The position numbers and the translations under genes were made by a program. Below the pieces are notes generated by a model, which did not search any database, was not told where the DNA came from, and worked only from the letters and a program-made list of their open reading frames with translations. Below, piece by piece: positions 18,851-26,899 of a stretch of DNA of 26,899 nucleotides. This stretch comes from Diplocarpon mali (lineage: Eukaryota > Ascomycota > Leotiomycetes > Helotiales > Drepanopezizaceae): contig JAENRP010000462.1 of NCBI GenBank assembly GCA_024741835.1, forward strand, positions 1 through 26,899, in the 5' to 3' direction. The stretch's first letter is position 1. Every line of letters starts with the position of its first letter.

Positions 18851-19369
18851 CAACCTTCTCCCTCGCGCGCTTCTCGCAACCCGGACTTCGTTGGCAAAGT
18901 CCCGGCTTGGTCTTTGAAAGATTCGACCGTCTGCTCTCTCTCCATTACCTCACTTTTACTTTCTACATTCTCACTACTCGCGCATTCGGCATCCATTCAC
19001 TCAGAATCTGCCCATACCTTCTCCGAAGACTCCTCGTTCCCTCACATCTGCAACCTTCGTCGCACCAGCGCGACCCCGACTCCGAGCACGAGAGTTTCAC
19101 CAAAAAAAAAAAAATAAAAAAAAAACCCCCCAAAAAATCAAAAAACCACCATCGCCCTGCTACTGCGTCTCGCCTTCGTCCCGCGCCGTCGCAAAGGCAT
19201 ATATATCCAGCATCAAATACACCCCACGCCATCTCTTGTTGTTTGTGAGACTCAAACAGATTTCCCACTCAGCTAACCCGGTCTCTACATATCGTCTCAA
19301 TCCGCGAGTCACTCACTTGCCTGTACACCTTACCAATCTCACCTGCGAATCTCTCGCTACCATCTCACC

Positions 19370-19801
19370 ATGCGCCTCTCTCTCCTGGCGGCGGCCCTGC
19401 TGCCGGTCCTCGCCTCCGCCGACTACCCCATCCAGTCCGCGCCCACGTCCACCACGACGGCGACGGCAACCCTCACCAGGACCTCGACCTCGACCTCGAC
19501 CCTCACCCGAACCATCACCGTGTCCCAGGTCGTCACCAGCGTCTACCCAACGCACACGTACCCGACCCACAACAGCACGTCAGCCTCCTACGGCCCCTCC
19601 GTCGCGTCGACGTATGCGACGTATGCGACGGGGGCGACGCTCGCCACGGGAGCCTCGATGAGGTACCCGGGCACGGGCATGCCGCCCAGCGCCTCGGCGT
19701 CGATGCCGGCGACCTACACGGGAGCGGCGAGTAGCTTGAGCCCAAGGTGGGCAGGCGCCGGCGCCGGCGCGGTCGTCTGCGCCGTCGCTGCTTTCCTGTA
19801 G
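19370..19801 (+). CDS. Ser/Thr-rich GPI-anchor-type cell-surface protein
   Basis: An intronless frame of 143 residues. Residues 1-17 are a clear signal peptide (MRLSLLAAALLPVLASA, cut before DYP). The mature part is rich in Ser, Thr and Ala, with T-S-T-S-T-S-T and TRTITVSQVVTSVYP stretches that would be O-mannosylated, one N-glycosylation sequon (N68-S-T) and a short Y-A-T-Y-A-T-G-A-T repeat near 84-98. The C-terminus fits a GPI signal: small residues (GAASSLS), a short polar spacer (PRW), then a hydrophobic tail AGAGAGAVVCAVAAFL to the end. It should be exported and attached to the plasma membrane or wall. No catalytic domain is present. The ATG has A at -3 and is the first ATG after the TATA element at 19199. 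The precise family is not recognised. Confidence 0.85.
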   Translation: MRLSLLAAALLPVLASADYPIQSAPTSTTTATATLTRTSTSTSTLTRTITVSQVVTSVYPTHTYPTHNSTSASYGPSVASTYATYATGATLATGASMRYPGTGMPPSASASMPATYTGAASSLSPRWAGAGAGAVVCAVAAFL

Positions 19802-22800
19802 ACGGACAACGATCGGAGGGAGCGCCTGATGTTGGTGTTGACTCTGTTCGTAGAGCCGGCGCGCAACACCCGCATTCCTCGCTTCGCTGCTAGCGCCTCC
19901 ACTCACCTGCATACAGACACACCCGTACACGCATAACACATACAGAACAATGCCCCTCGGCGCGCACCCCCCACTCGTTCTTCACGGGTCCATCTCTCCC
20001 CCCATCCCCTCCCCCTCCCCTCCCCCTCTCGAGGCGAGCGAGATGAACATTTACGCCTTGACGATTTCTCACCGACTTGATGCCTCTGCATTCACATCCC
20101 ATCTCCTTGCATATACCCTTCTCCGTACGATTATACGCCTGGCAACGTCTATCTCCGTACGGCGATACGCTTGAGAATTTCATGCCTCGTCCGCGCGCAC
20201 GTCTGCCGCCTTCCCCTTCGACGCCCGCGCGCACTCTTATACTTCTCTTAATGCGGTGCCTGATGCGCTCGTCTCGGGCTCCGCGTCCTCCTTTAGTTTC
20301 GCCGCTGCTTTTTATGGAGGATGCGATCCTCGTGGTGGGTGGGGATCTCCTGGATGGATTGGTGATTTCTTTCCTTGGTTGGACTGGTTTTGGGGCGATG
20401 GAGATCTCGGAGGATAGGATGCGAGCTTGGGATGTCGAGGGCCTCGGGCCCTGGGTTCGCCCCTCGTCGTTCCTCGTTTTTTTTTTTTTTTTTCTCCTTC
20501 TTTTTTGGAATGAGCAAGGCGTTCTGGGTTGTTGTGCATACCCCTCTGGCTTGATTTCTCGGGTGATTGATCGATCTCCTGCTTTCGGCGAGTTGAGAGG
20601 AGAGCATTATGTCAAGCTACTAACTGGAGGTGGGATTGGGAGGGGAGGACCGATGCCATTCCACCTTCAGGGTGCGCTCACTCTTGATTGATCCGTGTAT
20701 TTACTTGTCTACTCGCTTGCTTGTTTACACGTTTGCTTCTTTACCTTTTCTCCGATATCGACACCCAATCTTGTTACATCATGTCTAACTGTTGATCATG
20801 TGTTTTTTCTTTCTTTTCTTCTTCTTTTCAACTCTTTGATACCAATCTATCTCCATTCGACGGATCTATCAGCCTCGTATCTCCCCCTCTAGATTCTATT
20901 CTATGCCCTATTCTTTATACTATTACATTCCTCCTGCCCTTCTCTCTTCTGCTCGTGGGAATCAGTCTCGTAATACTTTCTCCAGGTGCTTCTGGTATTT
21001 GGTGGTGCTATCTGTCGGCAGTTGATCCTGCTGGTTCTTACTGAATGTTTGGCCGGAGGTTTGGTGTTTCAATTGACAGCTAGCTTTCAATGGATGTCTT
21101 GCCACTTTTCTTGATCCGACGTAGAAAGCTACGTCATAGCCTCTAGATGGTTTATGTTCTCGGCAGATGGCTGCATGATTTGGAGAGGCCTTTCAATCTC
21201 GACACCCCGTCTCCGGGTAAGTCTCGATACTCAGACCGAAGTTGAAGCGGCGTGCCGAGTACGGTCTGTCATATCCATACGTAATTTCCAAATCAGCTAC
21301 GCAGGCAACCAATCATCTCGGATACACGCAGTAAGGCAGCCGAGGAGATTTCTCGGAGGATGTTCTCGTCACGTCTGGAGTAGAGCGGTCTGCATTGCTT
21401 GGGGGGGTCGCTGATCGTCTCGGCTTGACCACCTCAATCCAACCCAGCGAGGTGTCTCTCATCGAGCTCGGTGCCTGTGCAGAGACCGCTTCTCGATGCC
21501 TCTCCATCTTCTCATCTCTGCGCCGTACCCTTCGTCAGTCTCGAGACTTGTCTGTCGTCTGGAGCCAGCAGCACCCGCTGCCGCGCCGAACCTCCGACTC
21601 CGAGATCGCCATTGCTGGTGGGCCTCTTCAGGCGGTGCAGTCGTGGAGGGCCCGGTGCACCGCTGGGAGTCTTGCTGCCGCTGTGGTGGGATATTCGTCG
21701 TTCGCTTGCGTGTGACTGCGTCGGCAATGGCACTTGTTGTAGAAGCTGTCCGATGCTTACCTGATGGTCTGCTGTCGAGAATGATCTGGACTCTGGCGTG
21801 CAGGCACAACGGCTTGCAGCAGTCCTACGCGGACTTGTGAGCTACGGGTGAACGAAGTATAGATGCTTGTCTTCTCTCGTAGCAAGAACGTCCCGCTGGA
21901 ATGATGCATGTATTGTCTTTACCGGATCATGAGCGGAGAACCGGTAAACACGGAGATGTGCTGCCAGGGGTGCATAGAAGCGATAGACAGACAGACATCA
22001 CAGGAATCCAAACTGCAGATATCAAAGCTTGCGAGACCTACATTCCCGAGTGGTTCGTGCTACCCAAAGAACCTCTGATCATCCCGTGACTGTTCGAAGA
22101 GGGGTACCTTATCACGTGCCACCGCGAACTACGCTGGCAGCCAGCCGCCCGCGTGGTCGCACCAAGTCGAACGGGCTCCGATGATATTCTCCATCAGTCT
22201 GTGAACCTGGTATCTGCAGCCGGATCCCAGGATCGTCGCATTGCATTCCTCAGGACGGTCAACTGGATATTCGAAGCCCAGATCTGGGGCGACGCAGCAT
22301 AGGAGAGGCGCTTTGCGTGCGGACGTCGCGTCACGTCACTGTAGCAGCTCTCGCAAGAGGCTGTTGGCTGCGATCAACCCGTGGCCGCAAAGATTGTCGG
22401 CTCTACATCCGTCTCGAGACAGTGCGCGCTGGCAACTAGATCTTATTCTGCCTGGACACGACCTGCCGACGCTTTGCCTCTCAGGCCGAGCCCCAAGGGC
22501 TGGTGATTCCGGTCAAGACACCCACGGCGAGACGGTCCGGTTCAGGGGTAAGAGCTCTTCCATCCTGGACAAGCTGATCATGGCTTAATGCGACCAGAGA
22601 AAGCGAGCGCCTGGAGCGCTTCGACTCTTCCACCCCCGACGGGAAGCGGTGGACGACGGGCGCTACCCCGGACTCGTCGGGACTGGGAGACGGCGACGTC
22701 GTCGGTGCTCACGAAAAACAGCTCAATGGCAGAGGGCTAGCGGCCTTGGGAGATGGTGGGGAATGATAGGACGACACCCGACGGTCATGCGAGGCTTGAG

Positions 22801-25665
22801 CGAGTCGGCCATGCCTCTCCGTGCAGATTTCTGGACGGTTTGCAGATGGGTATCTGCAGGCGCACTGTTCGGATAGCTCCTCGTCGACGGGGTGCGCGGC
22901 TTCTTTCTCTCGTCGGCTTGGGCCATGTTCAGCGATCTTCGGGGGGAGGCATTGGAAGGAGTAACGCATAGGGGGATCGATCTCACGATGTCTTGGCATC
23001 GTCAGGGAGCGAAGTTGAACCTCATTGAATTTCAGACTCTCCCAGATCAAAATGCCACTGCGGTGCTTTTCAACCTGCACAACCTGAGCTGTTTTCACCC
23101 CCAGAACTTCTCTCGGCCAAGAATGTCAGCACATGCCAGAGCCCCCCGACGCGGGAATAACAATCTCAGAGCACGCAGGCATAGGTCGAAAGGAAAGAAA
23201 ATGGTTGTTAACAAAGAGTTCCGGGGGGACAATGCATTCTGCAGCTTTCGCCAAGTGCTCGCTTCGTCCGACTTGGGGTTTGTTTATTTCGGACTCGCCA
23301 GGACCTCATCCCGGCCCTGCAGACTCTCGCGGGGGAATCTACAGAGCCTGCAGGCTCATAGGCGACACCGCGTCCAGGTGTTGAGCCGTCGTCTCCGATA
23401 TTGCCGTGTTATATGCAAACAACAGCCTGTCTTTGTCTTTGACACAAACTCCAACACCCCTCTTATACACGTCTGCTCTCCACGTGTTGACCGGCGGTGC
23501 GTACCAGACAACGACTGCATGGTATAGATCAACCGCATCCCACCGTCCCGTTTCGCAACCCCAACCCATGGCCCTGTCCCGGCCACACCCAGCCCGGCTC
23601 CACGCGCAGAGTGCGTTTTGTCGCCCCGGTCCTGTGCGTGCAGGACGTCGCAGCGGCGCCTCCCCGTCGCCGGGAGGTGCTCGCCCCCTTCGACACCATG
23701 AGAGCTGCGACGGGTGGCATTCCCGCACCGCGACCGGTGGCTCGTCCGTCTGCGACGCCGTGAGGAGGCCGCTTGCTGCGAGCGTTGCATCCAGGCGAGA
23801 CTGGGCCGGTGGCCTGCCGGCATCCCCGCGTGGGACTGCACGGTCTCGACGTGGGCGGTTTGGGAGAGGATACAGCTCCGTGGCATGCGTGCGGGGCCCT
23901 GGCATGCCCGCACAACGGGGGCACGTCGCAGGGTTGCTGGGCGCGCGGGTTTGACGCCGTCGGAGATAGACATGGCAAGGCCATGGGACGGGGTCGGTCA
24001 GGGCAAAACCCGCGCATCCAAACAACACCCGTCAAGCGCCCCCGTTTTATCTCTGCAGAGATGCGCTCCTTAAGCCAGCCATGCTCTTCAACCCTCGCGC
24101 TCCGTGGCACGCGGCGTGATATCGGCTGAGCCCCTGACGAGTCAACTGCGTCACATGACCCTGCGTCGTTGAGGTCGATCGTATCATAAGCGAGCCCCCT
24201 TTCTGCGGGCAAACCCCGTTACGGTACATACAGGAAGCCAATCTCCATCACCAGCGATCCGCGGTACATGGCCCGGTGACATGGCCCGGGCCCGGTACCG
24301 TGACATTGTCCGATACCACGACACCTCGCTCCCGCGACGACATACACGTCCGTGGTAGGCCGCAGAAGCCATCACACCAGCCGGGAGCCCTCGCCACCTG
24401 ACGACGCGATGCGAACATGCTGGTGGGCCAGGGTCAGTTGTGCACAGCGGAAAACCCACTCGGCATTGCATGGCTGCCCATGCCTGTCGGGCTCTGTCCT
24501 GCGATACCTTGTCCCGGCTTGCAATCCCAGCGGCTCGAATAGGCTCCTAGTCGTATTTTCCTTCTGGCTCATATGCTGGAGCGACGCTTCGCCGATGACG
24601 CGCGGGGAGCGGGTCCTGCTCTGTGGAAACCGGCACGTCGGAGAACCTCGGGCCTCCGGTGATGGGCGGTACGACTTGCGGAGATGGCCATGCTTCTCCT
24701 GTTTGCTGCCCCTATCTTCCGCGTCCCCGGCCGGTCCCTTGCCGCGAGAGACACCTGCTCCCGAACCTCGAGACGCCGGATCCAAACGTGCGGGCTGGAA
24801 CCCCGGCCGGTCCGCGTGCACTCCCCCGGCGCTGGAATCGAAAGTCAGGTGCCCGAAATACCCGGTGGGAAGCAAAAGCTTCGCACGGCCGCAGGAATCG
24901 CACTCCCAGATCTCGCGTCGGATGTCGGGTCGCCTGCCACGTGGGGGAAAGGGGATCTCTGCGAGGGGGTGAAAGACTGGCTACCCGGAACCTGAACTTG
25001 AGGATTCGACTCGGAACTCCTTACCAGCAGCCTCGCGCGAGAGCCTACTTATCCTGAGCGCGCATCCTCTCTGGGAGCAGAGCCCGGCCGTGCGCACGGC
25101 TGCGAATTACGTGGTTCGGAAGATTGTTCGGCTCATCGCAAGGTCTGGCCCGGTTTCGAGAGGATGCGAAGGACTGCTTTTAAGGTTGGCTGCCAATCTC
25201 CTCAACAAAACCCCCGAGCGAGCCGCCGCCGCCGGAGGGCTTCTCCTGCGCGGCAGAGCACGATTGGGAGGGCAATTCTCCGATTCCGAGGCCCGGAATG
25301 GGATTCGTATTGGGTTCTTGCGTCGGCCCACGGCGTCGGTCAACTCGTCTGTGCTGTTCACCCCCAAGGCTATCCGCTCAAGAATGGATATCAGGTGGAT
25401 CTGTAGCCCCCGTGAGAGAACGCTTACCGGCTCCTAGTGTCCTGGCGGGAGACGCCCGCTCTGAGCTTGCTCTCCACGAGACTGTAATTTTGTTTAAAAA
25501 AAAACCAATTCAGAGCTGCAATTTATTTCCTTATTGCTCCTGCGCTGCTATTCATACGCTTGGACGATCACGACGCACGTGCGCCGCTTCCCTTGGAGGC
25601 TTGGCCTGTAATCCTCCGCAGATCCACGGAGCGAATTCTTAAAATACATATCCAGATATACAGAC
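19802..25665. other. Long GC-rich stretch with no supported gene
   Basis: I read both strands and found no domain, conserved motif or convincing exon chain. Open frames of 100-230 codons occur, but several overlap on both strands at once (for example 23339-24212), and their translations are Arg/Pro/Ala/Ser-rich without hydrophobic cores. A T17 run at 20477-20493 interrupts the largest plus-strand frame (20077-20691). Small structures are TTTACCGG/CCGGTAAA at 21918-21925 and 21941-21948, a 13-bp direct duplication of ACATGGCCCGG at 24266-24289, and a repeat of CTCCGTACG...ATACGC 32 bp apart at 20121 and 20153. No strong RIP bias is evident. Undetected multi-exon or RNA genes remain possible. 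Confidence 0.5.
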
Positions 25666-25951
25666 ATGCAGATATATATACAACGTAGGTTTCCTGTCGA
25701 GCTGAATCATTCCACAGCAGCAGCAGCAACTACTCCTAAAAGAGCAATCACTTCAAGGACAACACAACTACAAGAACAACAAGAACAAGAACAAGAACAA
25801 CAGGAACAAGGACAACGACAGCAACTACAAGACCTACAACTACAACTACAGCACTACCGCAACAGCCATCAAGTAGCCTCGTTTACGTTCAGCACCTTGA
25901 ATCCACGCAGCGATATCTATTTCCTTCCCCCCGAACTCATCCACAGCCAAG
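25666..25951 (+). promoter_or_regulatory. TATA element and CAA-rich, ATG-free leader
   Basis: ATATATATAC at 25672-25681 is a good TATA element. From there to the start at 25952 there is no ATG. The middle part (about 25,720-25,860) is a purine-poor run of CAA, CAG, GAA and CTA triplets with few stretches able to pair. Such unstructured CAA-type leaders are known to favour scanning and translation. An ATG at 25666 opens a 116-codon Gln-rich frame overlapping the gene, but it lies upstream of the TATA element and is probably not in the transcript. Confidence 0.5.
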
Positions 25952-26392
25952 ATGCGCTTCTTCGATGTCCTCGCGGTTGCGGTTGCGTCCCTCGCCACCA
26001 TGGCCACTGCAGATAGGCCCGTCACGCTCTCCTTCAACAACAGCCCCGCCCGGAAGCGCGCCGAGATCAAGGTTGAACTCAGCGGCGGCCCGCAACGCCT
26101 CAGTAACCGCCTCGCCAAAACCCCCGTCGACCAGGACGGCGTTACCTACGCCTCCTCGTTCCACTTCGAGGGCTTCTACCCCGGAGTTGCGTGCGAGGTG
26201 ACCTTCTACCCCGAGGTGTACCGCATCAGCGTCACCAGCACGCACTACTTCGCCGGCTTCACCCCCGCCTGGACGAACCTGAACCTCACCGAGGCCACGG
26301 TCGAGTGCTTCGGCAGCTCGCCGCGCTCTTCGCGCACTGGCAGCAGCCGGTGGGGGAGGGGGGGGAGGAGCGGGAGGGGGACGTCGATCTGA
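25952..26392 (+). CDS. Small secreted protein
   Basis: A frame of 146 residues without introns. Residues 1-20 form a signal peptide (MRFFDVLAVAVASLATMATA, cut before DRP). The mature part looks like a small beta-rich domain with alternating hydrophobic and polar residues (VTLSF, IKVELSG, TYASSFHFEGF, CEVTFYPEVYRISV). It has two cysteines, C81 and C119, which could pair, and one N-glycosylation sequon at N111. The last 25 residues are Arg/Gly/Ser-rich, encoded by a G-rich run; they could be a disordered tail, or a read-through if an intron or sequence error lies there. No family is recognised. The start has A at -3 and is the first ATG after the TATA element. A secreted role in the host or environment is inference. 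Confidence 0.75.
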   Translation: MRFFDVLAVAVASLATMATADRPVTLSFNNSPARKRAEIKVELSGGPQRLSNRLAKTPVDQDGVTYASSFHFEGFYPGVACEVTFYPEVYRISVTSTHYFAGFTPAWTNLNLTEATVECFGSSPRSSRTGSSRWGRGGRSGRGTSI

Positions 26393-26899
26393 GGGCCTGG
26401 CTCCCCGACTCCGAGGATGTCCTCGCTTGGATTGCGTCGGTTGCGACGTCTCCCCATCCCCGGCGGAGAGGGAGTTCGACGGTGCGGCGGGACGGAGCCC
26501 CGGCCGGAGTTCATTTGGGGTCGGAAGAGAGACGAGCGGAATGTTGTGGATGCCTCCTCTATAATGGGTGCGTCTGCTGCGCGGCGCTGGACGGAGTCGG
26601 ATGGGACTGGAAGAGACGAGCGGAATGTTCTTAGATGCCTAATGTAAAGCGCCGCGCTTTCTCGCACGTCGGGTTCCCGCCACACAAGATCTTCATCTCG
26701 CCATCACCGCTCGCTTGCTTCCCGAGCGCCACGACCATGACGTGCAGCGGCCTGTGACGGATCACGTCCGCGCGCGCCGCCGCGCCAGACCTCGCACGGC
26801 CGCGTCCTGCGCCGTCGAGGACATCGCCGGCAGACGAGCTCACCGTCGGAGCTATCACGCTCCTCTGGGGTGGGGGCTTTAAAGGGGGGCTGTCAAGGG
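26393..26899. other. 3' flank of the secreted-protein gene, no supported gene
   Basis: GC-rich sequence in which GAGACGAGCGGAATGTT occurs twice (about 26,528 and 26,613), a direct repeat about 85 bp apart. Open frames on both strands overlap and show no features. Confidence 0.5.

Larger units (their letters stand above)
16665..19369. other. Long intergenic region upstream of the GPI-type gene
   Basis: No gene is supported; open frames here are low-complexity or read through simple repeats. It contains the 13-bp minisatellite (17019-17161), four CGAAA units (17456-17475), a GA tract (18217-18238), a pyrimidine-rich stretch (18745-18850) and an A-rich tract (19102-19146). The last 400 bp look like a fungal promoter: CT-rich sequence, poly(A), then CATATATATCC at 19199-19208 and a leader of about 160 nt without any ATG before the start at 19370. 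Confidence 0.6.

Noticed and set aside
20077..20691. 204-codon plus-strand frame
   Set aside because: It includes a T17 run read as poly-Phe and no recognisable domain, and is probably 3' flanking sequence.
23339..24212. Frames of 205-229 codons on the minus strand and 182 on the plus strand
   Set aside because: Mutually overlapping, Arg/Pro/Ala-rich, without conserved motifs; typical of GC-rich non-coding DNA.
12000..26899. tRNA or rRNA genes
   Set aside because: I looked for B-box-like GGTTCRANNCC and rRNA-like stretches on reading through and found none; an intron-containing tRNA could still be missed.

Overview
The window looks like nuclear DNA of a filamentous ascomycete (Pezizomycotina). 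Three things suggest this: a sharp split between a TA-rich, stop-riddled block (about 1-11,400) and a GC-balanced to GC-rich block (about 12,000-26,899); short introns with CTGAC branch sites; and mutations of the repeat-induced point mutation (RIP) type, C:G to T:A with a preference for CpA. The species cannot be named from the sequence alone.

The AT-rich block is a nest of dead retrotransposons. The outer element lies on the minus strand. Its Gag frame runs from about 9,070 down to 7,022 and resumes from 918 down to about 480 in a retropepsin-like region. It is split by a complete Ty1/Copia element at 924-7021 on the plus strand. That element has two 195-bp LTRs, a perfect 5-bp target duplication (AAATC), a primer site that fits the anticodon arm of initiator tRNA-Met, a 5,001-nt gag-pol frame in the order protease, integrase, reverse transcriptase, RNase H, and several short repeat families. 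RIP has changed the catalytic acids of the Pol enzymes and made many stops. A 25-27 bp GC-rich repeat is amplified in frame inside Copia pol, recurs in its 3' untranslated part, and appears at least twice in the outer element. From 9,300 to 11,430 there are further degenerate sequences, including four 30-bp tandem units.

The GC-balanced block holds four genes I can support. They are a small secreted protein with eight mature cysteines (13127-13642), beside the transposon block; a thioredoxin with a C-terminal membrane segment (14356-15108, two introns, one apparently GC-AG); a short Ser/Thr-rich GPI-anchor-type wall protein (19370-19801); and a small secreted protein (25952-26392) behind a CAA-rich, ATG-free leader. 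Two weaker small reading frames lie at 11438 and 12130. The remainder is long intergenic sequence rich in microsatellites, a 13-bp minisatellite and one CACGTG/AP-1-like palindrome. About 5.8 kb (19,802-25,650) shows no gene I can defend.

No operon-like or pathway-like organisation is visible. The common theme is small secreted or surface proteins beside a RIP-inactivated transposon island, a layout known from plant- and insect-associated fungi. I saw no CRISPR array, tRNA, rRNA or clearly new multi-gene system. The most unusual signals are the shared in-frame repeat family, the frame-preserving nested insertion and the GC-AG intron.
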